Below, piece by piece: positions 1 to 10,647 of a stretch of DNA of 64,000 nt. This DNA is from Certhia americana (lineage: Eukaryota; Chordata; Aves; Passeriformes; Certhiidae): contig CM031878.1 of the NCBI GenBank assembly GCA_018697195.1, positions 33,621,374 through 33,685,373 on the forward strand, given 5' to 3'. A program made the position numbers and the translations under genes. Below the pieces are notes generated by a model. It worked only from the letters and a program-made list of their open reading frames with translations. It had not been told where the DNA came from and made no database searches. The number at the start of each line of letters is the position of its first letter. Within the stretch, counting starts at the first letter, position 1.

Positions 1-3000
1 CTGAAGAATAAAGCGAGGCAAAGTCACAGGTGTTAATGGAGGAGGGTATGAGAGGCTGTAAATCAATCCTTTCCTCCCCACATAAACATCTACTACAAGA
101 ACATCAAGTGATTGAGACTGGAGATGGAGATACAAGCGTATATGGGATAGGAGGGCAACAGTTCAATATGTTTCAAAATGGACTTTTGAGGGACAAGGAA
201 GATGAGTGTGAATAGGAAGGAAGTCAGTGTTTTAGAAAAATTCTTACTACTTCATGAACTTTCTATGCTGCCTTTCTTACAGAATTACTGCACTGTATTT
301 AAAACTTTCCTAGCATGCTAGGCTCAAGATCTCAGACAGAAAAGATCATGACAAGGGCATGGTTTCTAAAAGCAGTTTTTCTAAAGATTTATCTATTTTG
401 TAGGCTTTCAGATGCACACTGCTTTAGAAGGGTGTATTTCTGTCCACTCTTTAGAGAGCAAATCCTATGCCAACATGTATGTGTGTGCATTGTAACTACT
501 ACAACAACCATCCTCACAAAGTGTGCCCTTGCTCTTTTACCAAGAGCCATGCCAATCACTACCAAAACACAGAGATAAACAAGATGTATCTAACATCACT
601 GGGATGGGTGCCAGTAGTTTACTATGACGGAACTATAGTTGGAAAGCAATTCATAATACAGTAGCTCTTGTACCCAGACTTGTAGGTACCATCTGGTGCA
701 TCTGCATTCCTCATCATAATCCTGTAGTATGTTTCACAATGGAACTGCATTTATGACATGACTTCTTCCATCAAGTACCTTCACAGTATTCCTTGTTTGT
801 ATGAAAAATATTGGAAATATTCTATACATCATCAACACCTAATTAATCCAATTCCAGTGGTTTAAATGGTGTTTCATCACAAACAGAGAGTTTGAATTTA
901 TTGCAAAGTGAAATATAGTCCAGAAGTACGCTGGCAAAAAGGACTTCTGTCTCCTTTATGATTTTCTTGGGCTACAGAGAACTGAAATAAGCAGCAAGCA
1001 TTTAAAACAGAAATTTACCACTTATCCTTTGAAGTGGCTCAGCACTTTCAAACTATGGAGAAGGGAATAAATAGCACTCAGTGGGGTAATCTACCTTATA
1101 GGGACACCACAAACCAATTTCTTTTAGCATTGCTGGATACAAAATACTACAGAAGAGGATGCTCTTTATAGGCCCTTGTTGTGAAGAACAAGCATTTTTC
1201 ATGCATGAAAGTGCTTGAAAGGGCTGTTATTTGTTGTCAATATGGTCAGATGGCTAAGAGAACAGACTAAGCCTTAACACAGTTGCTTTACATTTTTGAT
1301 AATAAACAGCTCTAGCGCTGTTAATCACTTAAGACTTATCTTTACAAACGAATTATTTGTGAGGACTAATTTTTAAGCCATAATTCTTAAGTGGTTTCTT
1401 TTTTGTGCTAGATACTCCTAAAGGCCTCACAATCACCCTGTAATTTTGACAGAGTTCTGTGGAACCCACTTGGGATTTAATCATTGCACCTTCAGTAACA
1501 AAGGAATACAAAATCATGTGAAGATTAAAGACTTGAAAATAAGGCTGTCACCCCCATAAAGCTTTGTCTAAAACTGAGACAGCTAGCATTGCTAGGAGTG
1601 GCAAAGGAAAGGAAATCCAAGACAAGGATAACTTTGTCAAGTACAGTTCCTTTAGTAATGGTACAGTGCAACAACATCAACCAAAATACAACCACTTTTA
1701 CATAACACAAAAATATAACCCTTCATAAAGCTTATACTGTGCTAGGAATTATGCACTGAGCTTAAAGAGTGATGAATAACATTTTCTCTTAAATAATATG
1801 GTCAGGTACACTTAGCCAAATGGATGTACTCACACACTCTCTTTGAAGACAAACACTTAGAGAGCAGTTTCTTCATTCAGTGTATACATCTATCATACTT
1901 CAGCTAGGATTTGAGAGCAAACTAAGTCTTTCAAGTTCTCCCTTTGCTACTGTTCTCCATCCATAGCACAACAGTTCTATAACCAAATGGTGAATTGAAT
2001 TTTTGATAGTGGCATTTATTAGCAGATACAGAAAAGTACTACTCAGAACCAGCTTAAGGCACCATAGTTTCCACAACAGACCCAAGATATTACTGGCAAA
2101 AATCAATTTTAAAGGCAGCTATGAGTGTTTAGCTACAGTACTACAATGAACAACAATCAACTGTTGACAACATACTCTGTTGACTAGTGTGGCTTCTGTT
2201 TATTCTCTAAAAGGAGTAATAAAATATATGATTTTAACATTACTACAATCTGAAGAATGCATAAACTCTAAGCAAAAAGAAAAAAATTCTCCTTTCACCT
2301 CTCCTTTTAAAAATTCCAATCATCAGTCTTGCAAGACCATTATACACCTTTTAGAAATACAGTTTCCAACATGTTATTTAGTAAAAAGGCCACTAAATTG
2401 TTTCCCTTCTCCTTTAAAAGAAAGTATATTGTCTCATGTTTCTCTCTCCCAAATGTATTGTATCTGACTCTGCAATCAACAGCACTGGTAAAAAATTCAC
2501 TGACGAAAAATCAAGTTTTCTCCTGAAGTCCTAAAAAGCAAACATGAGCCCTTGATTTCCTCAAGACTGCTCCCCCAGTAATAGTCCATGATACTGGCTA
2601 GAATTTAAAGCAATATGAAGTGAAACTATCAACTTGACTGCACCTGCCACAAAGTTACCAAACAGCTACCTTGCTAAAACTCTCTTAAATTCTAGAGTGA
2701 AAAACAGGATTAGAATAGGATAGGATAGGACAAGGAGTAAATTCATAAAATTTCACTATAGAAATTGTGCGTTCCATATCAAATGGCAAAGTTCAGACAG
2801 AGAATCACAGCTGAGATATATTTAAAGAAGCACTTTGAATTTGTCCCAGACACATATCAGGGTGATATCAAAAAGTTATGACTGTGACAGCCACTGTAGC
2901 TAACCTGCTTCCATTCACCAAGTGATTAAAAAAACTCATCAGAGGAAAAGAAGAGTAGATACTGGATCACACATTACGTACTTTTTAAAAAATATTTTTC

Positions 3001-3042
3001 AAATTACCATCAACTCTCACAGTACTCCTTCCACTTATCTAT
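1..3042. other. AT-rich intergenic sequence, no gene seen
   Basis: This holds only short chance frames (under 100 codons) with no family signature. A GGATA mini-array lies near 2715-2730. I see no recognisable exon, RNA gene or mobile element. Part could be distal RFK 3' UTR. Confidence 0.5.
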
Positions 3043-3140
3043 AACAGAATAGTTAGGGCTGTAAGCAATCTTCAGAAATCATCTAGTCCAGCCCTCACTT
3101 GTATCCCCACATTTCAGAGCAGGACTGTCTGCAACTATTG
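3043..3140 (-). repeat. Possible old CR1-like LINE 3' fragment
   Basis: The stretch containing ATCATCTAGTCCAGCCCT resembles the antisense tail of diverged CR1/L3-type LINEs (usual form: atcatctagtccaaccc). It is short and decayed, so the call is tentative. Confidence 0.4.
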
Positions 3141-4199
3141 TAAAAAATAACCAAAAGTCACTACAGTTTTGATATATTATGCAATACATCCCCAAAGGCT
3201 TTCATTTGTATATTCATCTACTTGGTCTGCCAAAACCTTGGCTCTTACCTGCACTTAGTGCAGAGTGTTGATGAGATTTTTCTGTGCCTTACAACAATGC
3301 CAACCTTGAAGTCAGACATTTTATTGCCAGTGCAGTGAATAACCTCAAGATTTTCCTATGAAAAATACCAGCAGCACATAAAATGCACATTTGTGTCTCA
3401 CTATTTTCCCTGAAGGTGCAGTGAGCAGAGGTCTTGTTATATTGTTTCTGCATCTTTTACGCCTGAACCTTAAAGTTTATCAGTTTTCACACTTTTATTA
3501 ATTTTTTGAAATTAAGTGAAACACCTCTTCAGAATTAAACTACACAAATCATGTGCTATCATATGTTCAGTCAAGTGTGAAGAAGTATAGCTCAGATTCT
3601 AGCAATACAATGAGCAATAGCAATTTCTTCCATTTCAAATAAAATAAATAATTTCAATTAAAGTGACAGCTTCAACCACAACAGCTGTGTAGCATACAAA
3701 AACCAAGAACTATAGAGAATTAATCTTGCTATTGTTATCTAATCTAACCACAGGAGTTTTTTGAGTCAATTGATACCAACATTTTCTAAGCTAACACACA
3801 GATCTAAGAATGACATAAAAAATGGGAAAAGAAGCTGGAAGAACATTATGCTAAAAACAGACATTCTTCATTAAATGAGCTAACCATACCTTAGGTTTAC
3901 AATTAACTTTGGTCATGTTCTGAATGTGCTCAGATCTCTAAAGACCTGGTAACTTTAGGATACATAGTTTATCTATAATAATGCTGTACAGCCTTCTAGT
4001 TCTTTTGTACCAACTGGGCCAATGAGGACTTCACCAAAAAAACCTGAAATCATCTTGTATTGTTGGTTCTGATCTCAGACACCTAAGAGAAATATGACAC
4101 AAAAGTATCTATGAGAACAGTGCAAATACAAAAGCTCCATGACAGGGGAGAAAATAAGCAAAAGAAATTAAAAAAGAAAAAAGACTGTATAGGGTTTTC
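3141..4199 (-). other. RFK: Probable RFK 3' UTR
   Basis: This is AT-rich non-coding sequence just after the RFK stop codon. AATAAA on the minus strand occurs at 3499-3494 and 3325-3320, either of which could end the transcript. Without transcript data the true cleavage site cannot be chosen, and the UTR may extend further toward position 1. Confidence 0.45.
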
Positions 4200-4330
4200 T
4201 CAGAGGCTGTTTGCTATTTTGCCTTCTGGCAGATGGAAAAAGTTATCTTCTTTGAGTTTAAGATGTTCTGGTAGATCTAGCTGTCTTTTTGCTTCTTCAA
4301 TGTCTTCCTGAATTGCTGAAATGAGGGCAT
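4200..4330 (-). CDS. RFK: RFK coding exon 4 (terminal)
   Basis: The acceptor CTTTTCCAG opens the exon. It encodes ALISAIQEDIEEAKRQ, LPEHLKLKEDNFF and a less conserved tail ending IANSL, then TGA at 4202-4200. The C-terminal helices pack on the flavin side in known RFK structures. The last few residues vary between species, so their difference from human is not a sign of damage. Confidence 0.93.
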
Positions 4331-7300
4331 CTGGAAAAGGTAAGAACAGGGATATTTAAATGTTGGTTTGCATTCGGAACACAGCAACAAGTGAAAATAA
4401 GACACCACAAAATATCAAACAAAAATCACAGAAGTAAAATGAAACTATGAGTTTTGAAAGGCAGAATTCTCTGCTTTTGTCTTATGTCTTAACATGCTAA
4501 AGTTGCATTTTTAGGCATTACCAGCACTATACCCTTCGTTTGCCAAAAGACACATTAGCAGCTCTGTTTCAATACTAAGAAAACTGCATTTGAAGAAGAA
4601 ATTACGACACTTGGCTTTTATGACAAGTCCATGATTTTAACATTACTCCTCAGACAAGTGAAAAAAAAGTGCAGGATTTTAGTGTGATACATAAGATGTG
4701 GGTAATGTTTTTTTGTTTTTAAATTACGAAAACATTTTACTGAAATAGCAAAGGTTAACCAATGAAACATCCCATGATGGAAGGAGACACAGTGAAGACA
4801 CAGAACTTGCATGAGGAAGGCAAAAAAGAAACTAGCTTGAGGGAGACCTCCAATACTGACCTAAGGAATCAAAGTTTTTTTCTGGTCGAATGTATCCAGT
4901 TATGACTATACTAAGAATTTCTCCATAAAAGTCTTCTTTGAAAGTGTGGATAATGTGTGTTTCCTAAAGGAAGAGAAGTAGACAATTATTATGAACTTAA
5001 AGAGTTTATTTCCCTCTCTGTAAGCATGTTGGCCTAATATCCAACATTCAAATTTTCATACACAGATGAAAAATAAAGGAGACATTTAGAATAGCATGTA
5101 TAATCCAAAACTAAAAGGCCAGGGCTTTAGTTTGATTTAGGAAGTAGACCAGCACTCTGTATGGAATTAAAAAAAAAACCCCTCCAATAAAGTGTAAAAA
5201 GTATATAAAGAGAAAAAGAAAAAACACAAAAAACCAAACAAAAAACACCCCAACAAATTACAAATTAACCCCCAATTAAAAAAAAACAAACAAAACCTAC
5301 ACCCCAGACATCAGGAGATATGTTTCAAAATTTATCAGAGGTAAGATTTCCAAGGCAGGAAATGCTAATGCTACATTAACAAGTGGATACATTCAAATAA
5401 CTATGAAGATTTTGAAAATCTTCATAGAAGATCTTCAATTTTATCATTAAAAAGCAGATCTTCAATTTTATCATTATCTTCTAAGACACGGTTCCACCTG
5501 ACACTCAAAACGTCTTTATGCACATCTTCATCTCCAAAATAGGCCTACCCATAGCATCTACCAGCAGAGCTATCATTTGGGAAGCTTTTAACTACTTGCC
5601 AGAAAAGTTAGCTGCAAAAAAAATTTTGAAGTATACATTTGCCTAAGACAAACACTTAGAAGTAAAGATTCATGTACAATTAAAATTGTTTTCAACAAAT
5701 AAAAGAGAGCTCTTCAAGACTCAAGAAAAGCCAACAAAAAAACCCACAACCAGCAAAAAAACCCACAGCTGTCACAGCTCAGGATTTTAACTTCTCCATC
5801 CTTACTCCATTATATGGCTTCAAGTATTTGTTCTGTTCATTAACCCACAGCATATCATGTATGGATTCCATCATTTAAGAGAAGAATTAATTAAAAACAT
5901 TATTATAAATTAAGCTGCCCCAACATCTATCTGAAATGTGGATACGGATACATTGCAGAGAACAAGAGATTATTATGTTTGCTCCAGCTCATGCTAGGGC
6001 TCTTATAACCAGTAAATTCAATGCATTTACCAAGTTTATGCTTAATTTGCTATCAGCAAATCAAGCAACCATCATTTCAAGTACTGTTATATTTTAATTT
6101 TGGAAATAGTTACGAAATGGTGGAATAGAAGAAAGAAATAAAAGAAAATCTTTTTTCAACTTCATCTGCGTATTTTCTGGCTACAGAGAGTATATTCTTT
6201 TCAGAATATAAATATTATAAAGATAACAAATACATTTCTAATGGCACATAAATTCCTAGATGTCATTCATCAATCAAATTCTGCATATCTTGTCAAAATT
6301 CATCCAGTCTTTTATTACAACAAAAATCACACAAAAAGCAAAATTCTTACCACTGATTTCTTAATATTCTTATAGAAAGGATTCCATCCTATGCTCAAAA
6401 CCATTTTATGCACGTCTCCATTTCCAACACAGGCCCATCCATAGTATATACCAGTAGGGATATCAGATGGAAAGCTTTCAACTACTTGTTCAGAAAAGTT
6501 AGCTGTAAAAAAGTGAGTGACTTTGTGTAAGTCAAGTATATAACAGGATCTTCAAATACTTAACAGCCAAATTCTGCCTACATACTATTTACGAATCTAA
6601 CACTGGTTACTGTAAGAATAATGCAACATACCATTGGCAAAGTATAAAACAGCTTCATAAAATTCAGTCCCTGTGGTGTTACCAGAGTTAATGCATCTCC
6701 TGTACACACACACAATGTATTGTGTAGCTTTCTTTCTCTTCTGCAGTAATAGTTAATAAGTACGTCATACATACAGCACACATTTCATTCCTAGGACAAT
6801 TACCACAGCTTTAGTATGATGAAGAATGAGAGGGAAAAAAATCAGCTCTCTTCTGCATTATAAAATAGCATCTCAAAACTATTTATTAGTAAAATATTTA
6901 CTGATGAAATAAACAATGTAGAAGCAAATGGGATAATTGTTCAGACATGTCAATTGTGCACAAGTTCCCTTTCAGAGGCATCTGTGGATTTGAGATTTCC
7001 TTTGAAAACTACATATTTACAGTAAAATAAAATTTCCTTTTGACTGAATTTAACCTTCTCTCATAAATACTATCCTACCTCTATTTCCCAGCTGAATATA
7101 TCTCTTCATGCAAGCTATCACACTGATTTGAAAGGATAGATGGTTACCAAATTTTTATCAAACTGCACACACAGTAACAGCTTCCCTTCCCTGTTCTCTA
7201 ATTCATCATTTATAAACAATTAAGAGAAAAATGCAAAACGTTCTGTGAAACAGATGTCAGAAATCCAGCACAAGAGTGGTCTTATAAAGTTTCATGTCTG

Positions 7301-8109
7301 TTAGATGTAGTGCAATATGAGTTCTGACTTCAGTGTCTGTTTAAGTAAGGTCAATATTCTCTTGCAGTATTCATCTGTCTGCATTTAGACAACTGAGAGA
7401 TAAGCAATAGAAAAATATATTCCCTGTGGGCCAAGCCCACCCATTCTGTTCCAAACTCTGCTTAACTGCCCTTAAACTTTCTTCCTTACACAGATTAATT
7501 ACCAGTGCCTGCTGCCGTTCTTGTTGCTATCGGAGGTGTATGCCAAGGGATATTTTCCAGGCTGCCGCACCACGGCAGCGATAACGGGACACTTATCATT
7601 AGATGAGAAAAGGAACAAACACCAAGATTCAGGGAAACTCCTTTACAGATTAGGGTGCAGGGAATAACACAAGGGAAGGTGCAAGACTCTAAGCAGTGCA
7701 GGAGAAGGGAAAACAAGCGTCAGGGAAAGGCTGGTAGGTACCAAGGCAGGGCCGTTCTCGGAAAGCGCAAGTCATGACAATAGCGCAGCTGTGCAGGGAG
7801 CCAGCCTGGCGGCCGCCGAGCCCAGCCGAGCTCAGACACAGCTCAGCTGCCGCACGGCTGCTTGGCAGGAGCCCGGCCCTGCTCCGCTCGGGGGGCGCGG
7901 CCGCAGAGCCCGGCACAGCGGACCGCCGGAGAGAGCGCTGCACGGACACCAGCCCCACGGATGGGCCCAGCCCGCCCACACCGCGCACGTCTAACTCCGG
8001 GAAGGTCTGCCCTCCGCGCCCGCTCACCGGTGGGGATGCCCAGCTCCTTGGAGCCCCTGCCGAAGCCCTTCACCACCTCCCCGCGGCAGAAGTAGGGCAG
8101 GTGCCTCAT
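4200..8109 (-). CDS. RFK: Riboflavin kinase, 4 coding exons
   Basis: Riboflavin kinase phosphorylates riboflavin with ATP to give FMN, the first step of flavin cofactor synthesis, in the cytosol. Joining 8109-8028, 6502-6351, 4963-4861 and 4330-4200 gives 468 nt, i.e. 155 residues plus TGA, the same length as the short form of human RFK. All introns are GT-AG. The start MRHLPYFCRG matches the vertebrate N-terminus. Visible family features are the glycine-rich loop (GFGRGSKELG, about residues 15-24), the PTAN motif split across exons 1/2 (about 26-29), the GIYYGWA strand, and the catalytic glutamate at residue 79 in ETHIIHTF (Glu86 in the human 162-residue numbering). The C-terminus is the helical LPEHLKLKEDNFF region. 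No frame damage is seen. Promoter is a CpG island, as expected of a housekeeping gene. GCNT1 lies divergently about 27 kb away, matching mammalian gene order. The splice model is by eye, without transcript data. Confidence 0.96.
4861..4963 (-). CDS. RFK: RFK coding exon 3
   Basis: The acceptor CTTTAG is followed by GAA ACA CAC, giving the catalytic ETH motif, then HTFKEDFYGE and GYIRPEKNFD. The donor GTCAGT follows TTAG. The exon is 103 nt and ends one base into the next codon, which exon 4 completes as aspartate. Confidence 0.94.
5401..5427. repeat. Perfect 13-bp-arm palindrome in RFK intron 2
   Basis: The arms CTATGAAGATTTT and AAAATCTTCATAG are exact reverse complements with a one-base centre. 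It lies next to a 21-bp direct repeat and just beyond the 3' edge of the duplicated exon. Confidence 0.9.
5429..5477. repeat. 21-bp direct repeat
   Basis: Bases 5429-5449 and 5457-5477 are identical over 21 bp (starting AGATCTTCAATTT), with seven bases between them. The second copy overlaps the 3' edge of the RFK pseudo-exon. Confidence 0.85.
5465..5611 (-). pseudogene. RFK: Degenerate tandem duplicate of RFK exon 2
   Basis: On the minus strand this intron-2 segment aligns with RFK exon 2 over nearly its whole length, about three quarters identical by eye. It starts with an intact acceptor (TTTTTTGCAG) and CTAACTTTTCTG exactly like the true exon. One base is then missing, which brings an in-frame TAG a few codons later. 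Even with the frame ignored, the tryptophan codon of the GIYYGW motif has become TAG. No clear GT donor remains at the 3' end. It is therefore a relic of a tandem exon duplication. Including it in an mRNA would truncate the protein. Confidence 0.85.
6351..6502 (-). CDS. RFK: RFK coding exon 2
   Basis: The acceptor is TTTTACAG and the donor GTAAGA. The 152-nt exon starts in phase to complete Ala28 and encodes NFSEQVVESF through to KNIKKSV, including GIYYGWACVG and HKMVLSIGWN. These are close to the human residues. A degenerate copy of this exon lies about 0.9 kb further into the gene, at 5465-5611. Confidence 0.94.
6503..8027 (-). other. RFK: RFK intron 1
   Basis: This is bounded by GTGAGC at 8027 and CAG next to 6502. 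Apart from its GC-rich start inside the CpG island it is plain AT-rich intron, with no other feature seen. Confidence 0.85.
8028..8109 (-). CDS. RFK: RFK coding exon 1
   Basis: The ATG is the reverse complement of bases 8107-8109. The exon encodes 27 residues ending GIPT plus the first base of an alanine codon, then a GTGAGC donor (8027-8022). It holds the nucleotide-binding glycine-rich loop and the first half of the PTAN motif. Reading straight on gives a spurious 88-residue frame. The switch from conserved RFK sequence to a random arginine-rich tail at the donor shows where the exon ends. Confidence 0.95.
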
Positions 8110-8313
8110 GGCCCCGGGCCCGCCGCGCCGCAGCGCCGCTCACCACCGCCTCCGCTCGGGGCGCTACCAACGACAGGGGAGGAATGGGCGGCGCGCTCGG
8201 GCCTGCGATCCACACAACGCTCCGGCGGCTCCTGGACACCCTCCAGAGTGGACTTGCCCGCGCCGCATGCCCAGTGTGCCCTCCCTCTGCCGGGGGACGG
8301 CGATCCGGCCGCA

Positions 8314-8450
8314 GCGGGGCGGAGCTGCATGGCGGTGCCGGTCGGAGCGGGGCGGGGCGAGGCGGAGCTGCGTGGCNNNNNNNNNNGTGCCGGTCGGAGC
8401 GGGGCGGGGCGAGGCGGAGCTGCGTGGCGGTGCAGGTCGGAGCAGGAGGG
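8314..8450. repeat. 43-bp GC-box minisatellite in the RFK promoter
   Basis: One full unit (8331-8373) begins GGCGGTGCCGGTCGGAGC. A partial unit precedes it. After the gap another copy runs from 8387 to about 8425, followed by a diverged partial copy. Each unit carries a GGGGCGGGGC box. The array sits about 205-340 bp upstream of the RFK ATG. Confidence 0.85.
8377..8386. other. Assembly gap of 10 N
   Basis: Ten N bases interrupt the minisatellite. Flanking copies do not join in register across it, so the number of repeat units is unknown and the 10-base size may be nominal. Confidence 0.99.
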
Positions 8451-10164
8451 CGCTGTTCAGGGGGAGCGGCCAGCCTTGCCGTGCCTTGCGAGCCGGTGTC
8501 ACTCGTCACGGCTGCTGCTGTGCCCTTAGCTCCTGCCCACGAGTTTCGTCACACTCGGCTGTCCGAGTCTGGCCTGTCCTGCCGTTTCTTCGATGGAAAC
8601 CGCAGTGATGGCTGTGGCTGAGGCTGTGTTTCACCAGCCCTTCGACCCTCTTACCTGAAAGGCGGCCCCACGCGTGGGGATAGGGGTTGTTGGTCCCTTG
8701 GGAGCCCCAGGTTTGCCTCTTGGCTCAGAAAAGGCCAAATGTTTCCGTGCACAGCAGACATTCGGGAAAGCCGCGGGAACTGGTCGTTTTGTAACATGCT
8801 CCAGCGAACTGCAGTTGCTTGATTAAAACAAAACAAAAACAATAATCCAAACAACCAAGCCCCAAGAGTGGACTAAACTAAAACCATTTTTACTCACTTC
8901 AGCTTTACGAACGTGCTCATGTCTCCCACCGTTGCCGCCGCTGGCGCAGGGAACTCCTTTGGAAAACAAGCACCCAGACGGCAGTGCTAATTCTGGGTTC
9001 ACTCGAGGGAAAATGAAGGGTAACTGAGAACATTTCCCTTCCTTTACGTCCTGTCTCCAGCTGCTCTTCACGTTAATGAAGCTTATTGACGTATGTAGAT
9101 GATTAGCACTCTTTTTTCTATTGCCCTGCCTGATTCAAATTAAGTAAATTTGAGATGGCATGAGTTCAAAATAGTAGTATTGTGAAAGATGTCCATAATC
9201 TTGGTAAATTGCACAGAACAGCCAGCCTGCCAGCAGACAGTCTCTGTGTATCAGTGATACTATAGGCCATTTCAGTTCTGGGGTCTCATTCAGCACTGCT
9301 TGCTGCTCATAAGCATGTTTGTGTTTGAACACATAGCTGTTACCCAGAAACACCATCCAGAGAATCCCTGAAGTGAATTGGCACTTTCTTTTCTTACCCT
9401 CCTTTTAGAACGCAGTTTTTAATTTCAACAGTTTGATATAACTCATAAAAATATTTCAGGACTTACCTCTAATTTGGTTTGCTATTTTTTTAAATGTGGA
9501 AAAGCAATGTAAACAGCTATGGCTTGTGCTTGTAATTAACTGTATTCCAAGTAAATAAATTTTTAAAATGGGAATTGTTCTGAGAAACTGACTTATATAT
9601 CATATTATAAAGCACTGACTGTTCATGGAAGCTGTGGACACAAGCTGCTTTATATAAGAAGAAAAAAAAAATTACAAGTGATTTTGCCTCAAACTTACCC
9701 TCTTCTTTTTTCTTTAATTTATCTTAATTCCCTGCCATTCTTTTCATGATAACATTTAAATTCATTACTTCAGTTTGAGTAGTTTGCCTGTCTAAGAGAA
9801 TTACCATATGTGTAGCTAGAACTTGCAGCAGTGGTGATGGTATATATGTAAGAAGAAAAAATGGAAGAGAAAGATCTCCTAAGTATTCTGCTAGCAGGTC
9901 AATTCTGTTCTGCTGTCTCTGAGTGTGTAGAGAATAATGTTACAAAGAGTGTTTAAGGTGGTATTTTGTAGTGGAAATGTCTTGGAAGTCATTGCCTAGT
10001 TCCTTAGCTAATGACAGACCATTAACAGTTGACCTGTGTGACCTCACGGCCATTAGCTTTGCTAGTTTATTTTAACTGAAAAGCAAGAATAGGAAACAAA
10101 ACTGTTTTCTGGAAAGTGTTTCCTCACGATAATTGTGTTTTGGGTTCTTCCCCCTCCTCCCCAC

Positions 10165-10168
<4 letters not shown>

Positions 10169-10198
<30 letters not shown>

Positions 10199-10226
10199 CC
10201 TTTTTTCTTTTTTTTCTTTAAAAGAA
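10169..10226. repeat. Poly-T tract
   Basis: Thirty consecutive T are followed by further T runs broken by C. This is low complexity, possibly the tail of an old antisense retroposed sequence, but no source is recognisable. Confidence 0.8.
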
Positions 10227-10622
10227 TTCACCTTTTCAGAACAGATGTTGCTGTTCTTGTGATGGCCACACGATGGCATGCAGTGACTTCTTTTTCAGCG
10301 TTTGTGAGTTTGGACAAAAGGTTTACAAGCGCAGGAACTAAGACCTTGAGAAGTACTAAGTCAAGGAAGTATTTGTTTAAGAACTATGTGGTTCAGTAAT
10401 TTCCCAGAAGTCTAACTGACAACTTCTACCTCATTCGCTCAATCACTTGGAATATTAATAATTTTTATCAGTAATCATGATGGGCTGCCATGATCCATTA
10501 GCCCTCCCTCATACTATGTCCTCATTTTTCTTTTGTTATTAAGTACACTAGCTCATATTGGAGATGGGGATTGATTTTGAACAAATAGAATTTTATTAAT
10601 CCTACTGAAATTTAGAGTAGTT

Positions 10623-10647
10623 AACTCTACTAAAATTTAGTAGAGTT
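10623..10647. repeat. Perfect 12-bp-arm palindrome
   Basis: AACTCTACTAAA and TTTAGTAGAGTT are exact reverse complements around a single A. Related TAGAGTAG/CTACT words flank it on both sides. No transposon context is recognised. Confidence 0.85.

Larger units (their letters stand above)
4964..6350 (-). other. RFK: RFK intron 2
   Basis: The intron has a GT donor next to exon 2 and an AG acceptor at 4965-4964. It contains the decayed exon 2 copy (5465-5611), a perfect 27-bp palindrome (5401-5427), a 21-bp direct repeat (5429-5449 and 5457-5477) and an A/C-rich low-complexity block at 5170-5300. Confidence 0.85.
7750..8630 (-). promoter_or_regulatory. RFK: RFK CpG-island promoter
   Basis: There is an abrupt change from AT-rich DNA to GC-rich, CpG-dense sequence covering RFK exon 1 and about 500 bp upstream. 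GGGGCGGGGC boxes (Sp1-type) recur at about 8349-8358 and 8399-8410. No TATA box is seen near the start. The long frames on both strands here, up to 251 codons, come from the stop-poor GC composition and are not genes. Confidence 0.85.

Noticed and set aside
7774..8529. 251-codon plus-strand frame and overlapping frames on both strands
   Set aside because: It lies in the RFK CpG island, spans the N gap and a minisatellite, and has repetitive Gly/Arg/Ala composition with no domain. Stop-poor GC DNA explains it.
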